In this document: in pieces, positions 1 to 9,119 of the stretch
How the letters are laid out: each line of letters opens with the position of its first letter
How positions within the stretch are numbered: position 1 is the stretch's first letter
From: AP-15 sp963703745
GTDB lineage: Bacteria > Pseudomonadota > Alphaproteobacteria > ATCC43930 > CGMCC-115725
NCBI GenBank assembly: GCA_963703745.1
Contig: CAVPFL010000003.1
Location: 248,001-312,000, forward strand
Reading direction: 5' to 3'
Length of the DNA stretch: 64,000 nt
The notes under the pieces: model-generated
The model's database searches: none
What the model was told of the DNA's origin: nothing
The model's input: only the letters and a program-made list of their open reading frames with translations
Position numbers and translations under genes: made by a program

Positions 1-1
1 G

Positions 2-697
2 GAAGGCTGCGATGTCGTGCTGGTGTCGCGCACCGCGGATGATCTTGAAGCCGCCCGGGCGGCGATCGTCGCCAAGCACAATGTCGCGGTACGCTTCTAT
101 CCGCTCGATCTCTCCGACAGCCGAAATGTCGACAAGCTCGCCGCCGAATGTGCCGAGACCGAGCTCCTCGTCAACAATGCCGGCGCCATCCCTGGCGGCG
201 ACATTGTTCAGATCGACGAGGCCCGCTGGCGCACCGCCTGGGATTTGAAGGTATTCGGCTATATCAACATGACCCGGCGCTTCTACGCGCTGATGGCCGC
301 GCGCAAAATAGGCGTCATCATCAATATCCTCGGTGCGGCCGGCGAGAACCCCGATTTCGACTACATCGCCGGCTCGTCGGGCAATGCCTCGTTGATGGCG
401 TTTACGCGCGCAATGGGCGGCACGTCACCGCGCGATGGGCTGCGTGTGATCGGCATCAACCCGGGCCCGGTCATGACCGAACGGCTCGTCACTTTGATGC
501 GCACCCGGGCGCAAACTCAGTTCGGCGACGCCGAGCGCTGGACCGAGTTCATGAAGCCGCTCGCCTTCGGTCGGGCCGCCAGGCCCGAGGAAATCGCCTG
601 GATGGCAGCCTTCCTCGCCTCCGACCGATCCGGCTATACGACCGGCTCGATTGTCACGATCGACGGCGGCGGGTCGAGCCGACGAAGCGCGCTGTGA
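2..697 (+). CDS. SDR-family oxidoreductase, 5' end outside window
   Basis: This is the C-terminal roughly 230 residues of a short-chain dehydrogenase/reductase. The frame is open to the left edge, so the start and the glycine-rich nucleotide motif are missing. The NNAG motif (LLVNNAGAIPGG) and a C-terminal Rossmann end (TTGSIVTIDGGG) are clear. The usual YxxxK catalytic pair is not visible: the segment that aligns with it reads YIAGSSGNASLMAFTRA, with Asn where Lys is expected. A subgroup of SDRs in soil alphaproteobacteria appears to share this pattern, so it may be a natural variant and not a mutation. The substrate cannot be inferred. It lies in a catabolic neighbourhood. Confidence 0.85.
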   Translation, partial: EGCDVVLVSRTADDLEAARAAIVAKHNVAVRFYPLDLSDSRNVDKLAAECAETELLVNNAGAIPGGDIVQIDEARWRTAWDLKVFGYINMTRRFYALMAARKIGVIINILGAAGENPDFDYIAGSSGNASLMAFTRAMGGTSPRDGLRVIGINPGPVMTERLVTLMRTRAQTQFGDAERWTEFMKPLAFGRAARPEEIAWMAAFLASDRSGYTTGSIVTIDGGGSSRRSAL

Positions 698-703
698 CGG
701 CGC

Positions 704-1403
704 TCAGGCTCCGCGACGCGAGCGGGCTCGGCGGGCACCAAAGAGCGCGAGCGCGGCCGCCAGCAGAGCCAGGCTGGAAGGTTCGGGAACGACGACCGAG
801 AGGGCCGCGAACAGCCCGTTCGTCTCCGATCCGAGTCCCGTCGTAAAATAGAGGATATCGGCACTGCCGCCACTGGCGCTGCCGCTCCCGAAGGTAAGGG
901 CCCAAAGGCCCTGCCAAGCTGCGTTGCTGTCGAGCGTGCCTTCGAAAGCTCCGGTAGTGGGATCGTATGCGTTGATCTCACCGCCGTCGGCACTGAGGTT
1001 GCCATAGGCAAAGTTGCCGACCAGCAGGTCGTCGCTGAACGGACCAAAATCGGCAGGGACTACAGCGATGCCCCATGGCGCGGCGAGCTGGCTGCTTGTG
1101 CTGACTGTGGTGAAAGTCCCGTCGGGGTTCAGAATTGCCACAGCCCCCACCGTTGCCATGGTCTGGGCCGAATGCCCGGGGGGTGCGAAGGTCACGTAAA
1201 TCGTGCCGCCCACGTTCTGCACGTTGAACGGAACGAGGTTGGGAAAGTTGGGATCGGCAAAACTGGCCGTATGCATGAAGGAGCCGTTGAAGAGTCGACA
1301 GTACCCGCAGCGTTGTTGGCAGCATAGAGGAGCGGCGCCGAGGTGGTACCGCCAATGGCCAGACCGGTGTAAGAGGCCCCCGTAGGGCCCGCCGCTGCCA
1401 GCG
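704..1403 (-). pseudogene. Remnant of TIGR03118-like PEP-CTERM protein
   Basis: The reverse strand encodes the C-terminal part of an exported beta-propeller-like protein of the TIGR03118 type, ending in a PEP-CTERM sorting signal: VVPEPSSLALLAAALALFG followed by a basic tail. PEP-CTERM proteins are sorted and anchored by an exosortase. The conserved stretch TGASYTGLAIGG...LLYAANNAAGTVD lies in one frame and FNGSFMHTASFADPNFP continues in another. A one-base deletion near 1290 therefore splits the gene. The N-terminal propeller blades are absent and the reading frame runs upstream into a different family remnant. I read this as a dead, truncated gene. Confidence 0.65.
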
Positions 1404-1547
1404 CCGAACGTCGGGCCTGATCGCGACCCCGGTCAGGAAGCCGTCGAGCTCGGAGAGGCTCATCGCAGTCACGGGCGCGCGTGCGGAGCGCAGGAACTCT
1501 TGCAGCGGGGTGAAGCACGGGCGGTTGCGGCGGCGAAACATGGACAT
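1404..1547 (-). pseudogene. N-terminal remnant of UPF0149/YecA-like protein
   Basis: About 48 codons starting MSMFRRRNRP include LQEFLRSARAP and MSLSELDGFLTGVAI. These resemble the N-terminus of UPF0149/YecA family proteins, which carry an LDGFLTG motif after a short helix. The frame then passes directly into the PEP-CTERM remnant with no intact domain. It looks like the junction of two deleted genes. The assignment rests on one motif, so confidence is modest. Confidence 0.4.
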
Positions 1548-1695
1548 TCGGCGGTCTCGATAACATTTTCCGGTTGGAAGGAGCTCGGCGTTTGCGCGGC
1601 AGGCGCAGCGCAGGATCGCATGATCGGCAAATCATAGGTCTGGAAAAACCAGGCTCTATGTGCCACGGTGAGGCTGAAATAATCGGAGGTGTGCC

Positions 1696-2973
1696 ATGAG
1701 CCCGCTCGATGTCGCCGACAACAAGGTCACGGACCCACACGACGGTACGGTCGCCTATGTGCCGCCGCTTCAGCGCACGGCAGGACAGCCGGAGCCGATC
1801 GCGGCTCATGGCGGTCTGTCCTACATGGCGTTCGACCGCGACGGCGATGCCGGAACCGCCGTGGCGCTCGAGGACGCGCTCGCGGAGATCGCCTCGGGCG
1901 AGAGCCAGCGCCTTACCGACATGCTCGACAAGGCGCCGCCCGGCCCGATCAAGACCAAATGGGGCCTCGGCTTCCGCAGCTACGACGAATGCCTCAACTA
2001 CATCCGCCAGTCGAACAGCATCAAGGCTCCGCCAGGCGGCGTGGCGTTGCCGCTGCCCTATACGGTGTACGCGCGGCCGAGCTACTCCGTCGTGCCATCC
2101 AACGCGATCTGGCGGGACCCGGCGCGCGCTGAGACAGCCATGATCCTGCGCACGAACGAGCGGGGCAACCGGCGGCGGGACCTTTATTTCCCGCAGGTGC
2201 TGCGTGATGCGCGGCGGATCGGCGAGTACTACCCGGGCCTCTCGCCGAACAGCCCCGAATGCATGGACAAGCTTGGCGTGTCGCTCGCGCATCTCGAGTC
2301 CAAATGCACAAATATCTACGATGCGGCCGAGGTGGAGCGGGTGTACTACCCGGAGATCGAGAAGCTCCTGCTCGAGTTCTTCCCGGACGCGACCGACGCA
2401 TTGGTCTACAACCACGATGTCTTCGACAAGGACTACCAGGGCGACCGCACGGAGGATCAGGACGGCAAGAACCCTGGCGTGAACGCCAATTACGCCAACC
2501 TCGTGCATAACGATTTGAACGACAACAGCGGGCGCGTGCGCTGCCGCGAGCTGCTGACGAAGAACTTGCGTAATTTCGGGCGCCAGCAGCACTACACCGA
2601 GGAAGAAGCCGACGCGAAGATGTCGCGGCGGTTCACGTCGATCAACCTCGCCAAGCCGATCGAGACGGTCGAGCAGTTTCCGTTCGTGCTCTGTGCGTGG
2701 CCCTCCTTCGCCGACCAGCCCTACATCACCAACTACCGGATCTACGACGACCGTGTCGGCGAGACCACCCGCTTCACCTACCGCCCCAACCACGAGTGGT
2801 ACTGGTTCCCTCAGCAGAAGACGACTGAGGTCTCGATGCTCAAATGCTATGACTCGGTGACCGACGGCTCCGTCTCGCGCTGGTCTTTCCACACCGCCTG
2901 TATCGACCCGACCGCACCCGCCAATGCGCGGTGCCGCAAGAACGTCGTGGTCCGGTCCTTTGTCTTCTTCTAA
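1696..2973 (+). CDS. CmcJ/NvfI-like (AsaB-type) oxidoreductase, copy 1
   Basis: This 425-residue protein resembles the CmcJ/NvfI/AsaB family, which includes Fe(II)/2-oxoglutarate-type hydroxylases, desaturases and an endoperoxidase of fungal and bacterial secondary metabolism. Visible family features are the HxD pair in LVHNDLND (His271, Asp273), NLAKPIETVEQFPFVLC, EVSMLKCYDS, and SFHTA (His399) with a C-terminal RSFVFF. His271, Asp273 and His399 would form the iron triad. NvfI uses an HxD...H triad of this kind. The start is chosen at the first ATG, after GGAGGTGTGCC. A VOC gene follows 50 bases downstream. A nearly identical copy lies 3.9 kb further on (5633-6835). The substrate is unknown. 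Confidence 0.75.
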   Translation: MSPLDVADNKVTDPHDGTVAYVPPLQRTAGQPEPIAAHGGLSYMAFDRDGDAGTAVALEDALAEIASGESQRLTDMLDKAPPGPIKTKWGLGFRSYDECLNYIRQSNSIKAPPGGVALPLPYTVYARPSYSVVPSNAIWRDPARAETAMILRTNERGNRRRDLYFPQVLRDARRIGEYYPGLSPNSPECMDKLGVSLAHLESKCTNIYDAAEVERVYYPEIEKLLLEFFPDATDALVYNHDVFDKDYQGDRTEDQDGKNPGVNANYANLVHNDLNDNSGRVRCRELLTKNLRNFGRQQHYTEEEADAKMSRRFTSINLAKPIETVEQFPFVLCAWPSFADQPYITNYRIYDDRVGETTRFTYRPNHEWYWFPQQKTTEVSMLKCYDSVTDGSVSRWSFHTACIDPTAPANARCRKNVVVRSFVFF

Positions 2974-3023
2974 CAAGACGGGGAGAGGTCCAGCAATCAA
3001 CTTCTGGAGAAGGAGATACCATA

Positions 3024-3398
3024 ATGTTCAGCCATATCATGGTCGGCAGCAACGACATCGCCCGGTCTAAGAAGTTTTACGATGCACTGTTTACCGCGAT
3101 CGGCGGGCAGCCCGGCACCGAGGTGCGCGAGGGCCGGCTGGCCTACACTCACAGCGGCAGCCGCTTCATGGTGACCAAGCCAAACGATGGCAAGCCGGCC
3201 AGCTCCGCCAATGGCGGCACGATCGGCTTTTCGGTAGGCGATCCCAAACTGGCTGAAGCGTGGCACAAAGCCGGGGTCGCAAATGGCGGCACGTCGATCG
3301 AGGACCCGCCGGGCGTGCGCCCTAATGGGGCATATCTCGCTTATCTTCGCGATCCCGATGGAAACAAACTGGTCGCGGTTGCCCGTCCGGCTGCCTGA
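3024..3398 (+). CDS. VOC-family (glyoxalase-like) protein, copy 1
   Basis: This 124-residue single-module vicinal-oxygen-chelate protein opens with FSHIMVGSNDIARSKKFYDA and ends with the typical YLAYLRDPDGNKLVAV. The ATG follows a strong Shine-Dalgarno sequence (AAGGAG, 7 bases upstream). It directly follows the CmcJ-like gene on the same strand, so the two are probably co-transcribed. The pair is repeated downstream, which suggests they work together on one compound. Enzymatic activity is not predictable, because VOC proteins range from glyoxalases to resistance proteins and dioxygenases. Confidence 0.85.
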   Translation: MFSHIMVGSNDIARSKKFYDALFTAIGGQPGTEVREGRLAYTHSGSRFMVTKPNDGKPASSANGGTIGFSVGDPKLAEAWHKAGVANGGTSIEDPPGVRPNGAYLAYLRDPDGNKLVAVARPAA

Positions 3399-3414
3399 TT
3401 CTCTCTAGAGCTTG

Positions 3415-3445
3415 AAGAGAACCGTCCTGTTGGGGCGGTTCTCTT
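3415..3445 (+). terminator. Hairpin after VOC copy 1, probable terminator
   Basis: A perfect 10-bp inverted repeat (AAGAGAACCG / CGGTTCTCTT) with an 11-base loop lies 17 bases after the stop codon of the VOC gene. There is no long T-run after it, so termination efficiency is uncertain. Confidence 0.5.
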
Positions 3446-3927
3446 AAGCGCTCGCCGGATTTCGGTGCCCTTACGCTGGTCGCTATTCGAGCAGCCCGAG
3501 ACCGACCAGCATCGGGCGCACCGTGTTGCGGGAGCGCCCATTCCCACGAGCCCGCCCCCAAGATCTCTTAGTGGCACTCGAACCGGTTCCCACCGACGAG
3601 CCCTGAGTGTCGGCTGTCGGTCCGGTCAAGAGACCTTCGGCGGGACCCACGACGACGGACGAGACGCGCCGATTCCGGACCTTCCCGCCCTCTAGACTGG
3701 GGTTCCACCCAAAACCAGTCCTTCACCAGCGTGAGGACTTCGGCCCTTCGTGACCCGAACCTGACTCTCACGGCCGGTGTACGTGGGTCATCTGCGGGCG
3801 CGCAATTGCCGGAGGCGCCTTCTACATTGTTAGCCGAGTGGCGAAGGCGCATTCTGAAGCTTGGCACCCGCTTAATTGGGAAGGTCGCGCCTAACGGCGC
3901 AAACAAAGAGCCTACAGGGAGCGACAC
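3446..3927. other. Intergenic, no gene recognised
   Basis: No ORF here gives a recognisable protein on either strand, and I see no tRNA or clear promoter. The final bases (AGGGAGCGACAC) supply the ribosome-binding site of the amidase gene at 3928. Confidence 0.5.
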
Positions 3928-5399
3928 ATGGATCTCGATCGTCGAGCCTTCTTGCGGGACTCCGCCGGTGCGGGCGCTTTTGCGCTTGCCAGCGCTTGGC
4001 GCGTAGAGCCTGCCATGGCACAAGCCGGATCAGGACACGAACTCGCCACGCTGACCATCGTCGAGCTTTCACAACTTCTCGCCAACCGAATAATCACCAG
4101 CCGCCAACTCGTCGAACAGGCGCTCGCGGCAATTAAAGACCCTCAGGGAGAGGGTTCGCGCACCTTTCTCAGTGTGCACGAGAGCGAAGCGCTGGCCGCC
4201 GCCGACCAAGTGGATGCGCAACGGCGCGATGGCGCAAGGCTGCCCGCACTCGCGGGCATACCGATTTCGATCAAGGACCTGTTCGACGAGGCCGGCGTCA
4301 CTACGCTTGGCGGATCGAGAGTGCTGGTTGGGCAGCCGGCAGCGGCGCGGGACTCGACTGTCGTTGAGCGCTTGAAGAACGCCGGAGCCGTCATCATTGG
4401 ACGCACCAACCTGCCCGAGTTCGCGTACTCGGCCCTTGGCCTCAATCCGCACTACGGCACACCGAAGAACGTCTTCGATCGCGCCACCGGCCGCATCCCC
4501 GGTGGTTCGTCGTCGGGCGCGGCAATTTCGGTCACAGACGGCATGGCGGCCGGCGGAATTGGTAGCGATACCGGTGGATCGATCCGCATCCCAGCTGCAC
4601 TCAACGGTCTGGTCGGCTTCAAGCCCACCGCCCGACGCGTGCCGCTCGATGGCGTGCTGCCGCTGTCGTTCACGCTCGACTCGGCGGGGCCGATCGCGAA
4701 AACCGTCGCCGATTGCGCATTGCTCGATCAGGTTTTGGCGGCTGAGACCGACGGCGTTCCGGCGCCGGCTCGGCTGGGCGGCTTGCGTTTCGCGGTGCCC
4801 AAGACGGTGTTCCAGAGCAACCTGTCGCCGGCTGTTGCGGAAGCCTTTACGGCGGCGCTCGGCCGCTTGTCGGCTGCCGGCGCGACTATCGCCGAGTTGC
4901 CGATGGCTGAATTTGCCCAAGCCGCGGCCGTCAATCCGCGCGGCGCGTTGACCAGCGCCGAAGCCTATTGGTGGCACCGGCAGTGGCTGAAAGATGGGGC
5001 CGACAAATATGACCCGCGCGTTCTTGTCCGCATCCGCGCCGGCGAGACGATCACCGCCGCAATTACATCGATCTGATTAAACTGCGCGAGCAGTTCATCC
5101 GAACGATCAACGCCGCCACTGCCGGCTACGACGCGATACTGACGCCGACGACCCCAGAGACCGCGCCCACGATCGCCGAAGCAGGCAAGGACGATGAGAA
5201 CTATAATCTCTTCTTTCGGCGGATGGTGCGTTACACTCCCGTCGTCAACGCGTTTGACGGCTGCGCTCTCTCGATTCCATGCCATGTACCTGGCACCGCA
5301 CCAGTCGGCATGATGATCGCCGGGACGCAAGGCACCGACCGAAGGATCCTGGCGGTCGGTCTCGCAGTGGAAGGCGTTGTCTGGAAGCTGCACGGCTGA
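3928..5399 (+). pseudogene. Amidase-signature enzyme with Tat signal, frameshifted
   Basis: This is an amidase-signature hydrolase of about 490 residues. It begins with a twin-arginine signal (LDRRAFLRDSAGAGAFALA), so export to the periplasm is likely. The Ser-cisSer-Lys triad is visible: Lys116 in PISIKDLF, the serines of GGSSSG (192-197) and Ser218 in GSDTGGSIRIPA. The first frame ends at 5076 after AGETITAAITSI. The missing C-terminus continues in another frame from about 5063 (YIDLIKLREQFIRTI) to the stop at 5399. One deleted base explains it, so this is either a recent pseudogene or a sequencing error. It sits between the two CmcJ/VOC copies. Confidence 0.85.
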
Positions 5400-5632
5400 A
5401 TTTGATGGCTGAATCAACAGCGGCAACGGTGTACGGCCCTGTGGCGGCGCATGTCCGTTCCTGGCACCTAATGACTGTCGCTGCACGCTGGTTACAATGC
5501 CGGCTCTCACCCCACTAAGACCCGCGACTGGCTATAGGCAGTGACCGCAATGGTGCATGGGCGGCCGGCCCTATCAGCGGCTGGGAGCGTCCGCAGTGTG
5601 CGGTAAAGCGACCTCGCCGGGCCCGGGCGGCG

Positions 5633-6835
5633 GTGTCGCGGCTGCGCCGCAAGCCGCCGATCGCGGCGTATGGTGGTCTGTCCTACATGGCGTTCGACCA
5701 GAACGGCGATGCGGGAACCGCGGTGGCGCTCGAGGACGCGCTCGCCGAGATCGCCGCGGGCGAGAGCCAGCGCGTTACCGACATGCTCGACAAGGCGCCG
5801 CCCGGCCCGATCAAGACCAAATGGGGGATCGGGTTCCGCGACTACGACGAATGCGTCAACTACGTCCGCCAGTCGAACAGCATCAAGGCTCCGCCGGGCG
5901 GCGTGGCGCTGCCGCTGCCCTATACAATCTACGAGCGGCCGAGCTACTCCGTCGTGCCGTCCAACGCGATCTGGCGGGACCCGGCGCGCGCCGAGACAGC
6001 CATGATCCTGCGCACAAACGAGCGGGGCAACCGGCGGCGGGACCTTTATTTCCCGCAGGTGCCGCGCGATGCGCGGCGGATCGGCGAATACTACCCGGGC
6101 CTTTCGCCGAACAGCCCCGAATGCATGGACAAGCTCGGCGTGTCGCTGGCGCATCTCGAGTCCAAGTGCACAAACATCTACGATGCGGCGGAGGTGGAGC
6201 GGGTGTACTACCCGGAGATCGAGAAGCTGCTGCTCGAGTTCTTCCCGGACGCGACCGACGCATTGGTCTACAACCACGATGTCTTCGACAAGGACTACCA
6301 GGGCGACCGCACGGAGGATCAGGACGGCAAGAACCCTGGCGTCAACGCCAATTACGCCAATCTGGTGCACAACGATCTGAACGACAACAGCGGGCGCGTG
6401 CGCTGCCGCGAGCTGCTGACGAAGAACTTGCGTAATTTCGGGCGCCAGCAGCACTACACCGAGGAAGAGGCCGACGCGAAGATGTCGCGGCGGTTCATGT
6501 CGATCAACCTCGCCAAGCCGATCGAGACGGTCGAGCAGTTTCCGTTCGTGCTCTGCGCCTGGCCCTCCTTCGCCGACCAGCCCTACATCACCAACTACCG
6601 GATCTATGACGACCGGGTCGGCGAGACCACCCGCTTTACCTACCGTCCCGACCACGAGTGGTACTGGTTTCCCCAGCAGAAGCCGACCGAGGTCTCGATG
6701 CTCAAATGCTATGACTCGGTGACCGACGGCTCCGTCTCGCGCTGGTCTTTCCATACTGCCTGTGTCGACCCGACCGCGCCCGCCAATGCGCGATGCCGCA
6801 AGAACGTCGTGGTCCGGTCGTTTGTCTTCTTCTAG
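5633..6835 (+). CDS. CmcJ/NvfI-like oxidoreductase, copy 2
   Basis: This 400-residue paralogue of 1696-2973 shows only about 15 amino-acid differences that I can count over the shared 387 residues. It keeps the LVHNDLND and SFHTA motifs. Its first ~40 residues differ and are shorter. The frame opens after a TAA at 5516 and the first possible start is GTG at 5633, so the duplication breakpoint lies near the residues preceding GGLSYMAFD. There is no convincing ribosome-binding site before that GTG. A frameshifted VOC gene follows 14 bases downstream, as in copy 1. Confidence 0.7.
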   Translation: MSRLRRKPPIAAYGGLSYMAFDQNGDAGTAVALEDALAEIAAGESQRVTDMLDKAPPGPIKTKWGIGFRDYDECVNYVRQSNSIKAPPGGVALPLPYTIYERPSYSVVPSNAIWRDPARAETAMILRTNERGNRRRDLYFPQVPRDARRIGEYYPGLSPNSPECMDKLGVSLAHLESKCTNIYDAAEVERVYYPEIEKLLLEFFPDATDALVYNHDVFDKDYQGDRTEDQDGKNPGVNANYANLVHNDLNDNSGRVRCRELLTKNLRNFGRQQHYTEEEADAKMSRRFMSINLAKPIETVEQFPFVLCAWPSFADQPYITNYRIYDDRVGETTRFTYRPDHEWYWFPQQKPTEVSMLKCYDSVTDGSVSRWSFHTACVDPTAPANARCRKNVVVRSFVFF

Positions 6836-6849
6836 GAGGAGAGAACGAA

Positions 6850-7214
6850 ATGTTCAGCCACATCATGATCGGGAGTAACGATATCGCCCGGTCGAAGAAA
6901 TTCTATGACGCTTGTTTACCGCGATGGGCGCACAGCCCGCCACCGAGGACGCCAGAGGCCGACTGGCCTATTCCCACAATGGTAGCCGTTTCATGGTGAC
7001 CAAGCCCATCGATGGCAAGCCGGCCAGCCAGGCCAATGGCGGCACGATCGGCTTTGTCATGAAGGATGCGGCGCAAGCCGAAGCGTGGCACAAGGCCGGT
7101 GTCGCGAATGGCGGCACGTCTATCGAGGATCCGCCCGGCAAGCGCCCAAATGGCGCTTATCTTGCTTATCTTCGTGACCCCGATGGCCACAAGCTCGTCG
7201 GGGTTGCCCGCTAA
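6850..7214 (+). pseudogene. VOC-family protein, copy 2, frameshifted
   Basis: This is the counterpart of 3024-3398. The ATG follows AGGAGGAG and the first codons read FSHIMIGSNDIARSKKFYDA. The frame is then lost by a one-base deletion near 6910 and resumes as LFTAMGAQPATEDARGRL in another frame through to YLAYLRDPDGHKLVGVAR. Apart from the indel the sequence looks healthy, so either recent inactivation or a read error is possible. Confidence 0.8.
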
Positions 7215-7271
7215 GCTGCCTGAATTTATCGCAGAGCCAAAACTGAGGAGGGCCGTCCTTCGGCGAGGTTC

Positions 7272-7318
7272 TTCCGCTCTGGTGGACGCCGGCGACCACC
7301 GGCGTCCCTGGAGCGGAA
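7272..7318. terminator. Long hairpin between convergent genes
   Basis: An interrupted inverted repeat (CCGCTC ... GGACGCCGG / CCGGCGTCC ... GAGCGG) lies between the converging VOC and LLM genes. It could terminate both. The flanking run of five bases is A on the plus strand, so it is not a canonical U-tract terminator. Confidence 0.45.
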
Positions 7319-7339
7319 AAAGTGCGGCGCTGCAGAGCT

Positions 7340-8215
7340 CTAACGGACCGAGTTGTAGACGTCACGCCAACGCTTGATGGCTTCGATGTGACCGTCCACC
7401 GTGTTGAGGCTCGTGCCCATCGTCACTACAGATATGTGGCTCCCCCCAGCCTTACGCCACGCCGCAATATCGCCAGGCCATCGGTTGTCCCCGCGGCCGT
7501 ATTGCTGGATCAACTCGAAGCCGAACGCATCGGCATCCCTTCCGAGCTTGCGGAGTTTGGTTTCGATTTGTGCCTTTATTTGGACCGCTTCGGTTTGCGT
7601 CCGGCCCGAAAACAGGAACCCGTCCGCGATCCGGGCTGCCCGGTCGTAAGCGGCCTCGCTGAAACCTCCCAGCCAGATCGGGATCTGCCGTTTCGGGCGC
7701 GGCAATATCCCGGCTCTGTCGATCCGATGGTCGGAATCCGCATGCTCGACCACAGGCTCTTCCCACAGCTTGCGGAGCAAGGCGATCTGATGCTCCTGCC
7801 GCCGGCCGCGGCGGCGAAAATGCCGGGACATTTCGAGACCGTCGAATTCCACCCAGTTCCAGCCGACCCCGACGCCCAGGCGAAGCCGGCCATCCGAGAA
7901 CAGGTCGACATCCGCGGCCTGTTTGGCGAAGAGCGCAGTCTGCCGCTGCGGCAGGATGATCACACCCGTTACCAATTCGAGCTTCTTGGTGACGCCGGCG
8001 AGGTAGGCGTAGGTGACTAACGGCTCGTGAAACGGATCGTTTTCTTTATAAGGGCCGGTCAGCTTCGGTTCCCTGCCTTCGTGAACGGCGCCGAGGACAT
8101 GATCGTAGATCACAATATGGTCGTAACCCAGGTCTTCGGCCGCCTGGGCAAACGCCTTGACTGCCCCCGTATCGCCGCCAAGTTCGACCTGCGGGTAAAC
8201 CACACCAGCTTTCAT
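7340..8215 (-). CDS. LLM-class flavin-dependent oxidoreductase
   Basis: This 291-residue protein of the luciferase-like monooxygenase fold resembles the TIGR03619 F420-dependent group. It starts MKAGVVYPQVELGGD and contains LGYDHIVIYDHV, VTGVIILPQRQTALFAKQAA, the GRLRLGVGVGWNWVEF loop and IPIWLGGFSEAAYDRAARIADGF. Members use F420H2 or FMNH2 to reduce or oxygenate varied substrates. The cofactor cannot be settled from sequence alone. The start is supported by AAAGAGGAAGTGGACG just upstream. It is transcribed toward the VOC/CmcJ genes. Confidence 0.85.
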   Translation of the reverse strand: MKAGVVYPQVELGGDTGAVKAFAQAAEDLGYDHIVIYDHVLGAVHEGREPKLTGPYKENDPFHEPLVTYAYLAGVTKKLELVTGVIILPQRQTALFAKQAADVDLFSDGRLRLGVGVGWNWVEFDGLEMSRHFRRRGRRQEHQIALLRKLWEEPVVEHADSDHRIDRAGILPRPKRQIPIWLGGFSEAAYDRAARIADGFLFSGRTQTEAVQIKAQIETKLRKLGRDADAFGFELIQQYGRGDNRWPGDIAAWRKAGGSHISVVTMGTSLNTVDGHIEAIKRWRDVYNSVR

Positions 8216-9119
8216 CGTCCACTTCCTCTTTCACGCTGTGAGGCCTTGGGTCGGATGCAGAGCGTTCACGTCCGGTCCGGAAGGAGCAGCCCGATTACCG
8301 GCACATAACGTTGGCTCCGACACGGTCGCAGATTATCCCGCGCGACGATGATCGCGAACTGCAAACGGAGCAAACGATCGCCGGCTTGCCGCCTCGAAAG
8401 CTTCAGCCTGACCGGATGGACGCGCGCTCGTCGTTCGGGATGACGTTTGCCAGGGAGTCGCCTGCGTGGTCTGCTGCGGGCCGTGGCATCTTCGATCTCA
8501 TGGAGTGCTGATGCTTGCGGCCACCGTTTGCGAAGGTCCCGGACATGACGATTTGGCAAGGCCGACACGTGCTGCCGAGTTCCGCTGCCAATCCGCGTAC
8601 GACCCCGTAAAGCGCACCGGATTTCCGCTGTCGGCCGGCTCGGCAAAATCGCGTTCAAGCCACTGATTTATATGAATTCTTGACGCTGACGGGAGCAAAT
8701 TTTGGGGTCAAACACGCATTTTTCCGCGGTCGACAGCGGAATTGCGACGGGTTCGTATCGGGTGGGCCGCGGGGATGAAATGCGCGGATCCGGCCCGCCC
8801 CGGATCAACTCTCGCCCGGGCTTTGAGGGGCGCGGTCGAGAGTGCGGCAGGCACTGCCATCAGCGCCAACTCGACCGGCCCGGAACCGCGGCCCTATCGG
8901 GATAGCCCGGCAGGCCCTGGACCCGCTCGCGGTTTGGGTTGATCGGATAGAGCGGGCCCGAACCGGCTTCGAGGAAATAGGGCAGAGCGCGACCGCCGAT
9001 CCGCCCGGGATCGGGGCTCGGCGCGGAGCGACCCCCGCGTCGGTTGATCGCGGGGCGGTTAGAGGCCAGCGCCTACGGTCATGCGCAGGGCCTAATCGAT
9101 CGGAACGAGGCAGCCAGCG
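8216..9119. other. 900-base gap without recognisable gene
   Basis: The ORFs here are short and match nothing I recognise on either strand. The first bases hold the ribosome-binding site of the LLM gene. I see no RNA gene, repeat or IS end. It may be eroded coding DNA. Confidence 0.5.

Noticed and set aside
1192..3000. A 602-codon ORF on the minus strand opposite the first CmcJ-like gene, and a similar 415-codon one at 5507-6754
   Set aside because: Both are antisense to well-supported genes with recognisable motifs and arise from high GC codon bias. Their similarity to each other only mirrors the duplication.
5063..5080. Selenocysteine reading of the amidase stop
   Set aside because: The sequence continues in a different frame, so it is an indel and not a recoded stop.
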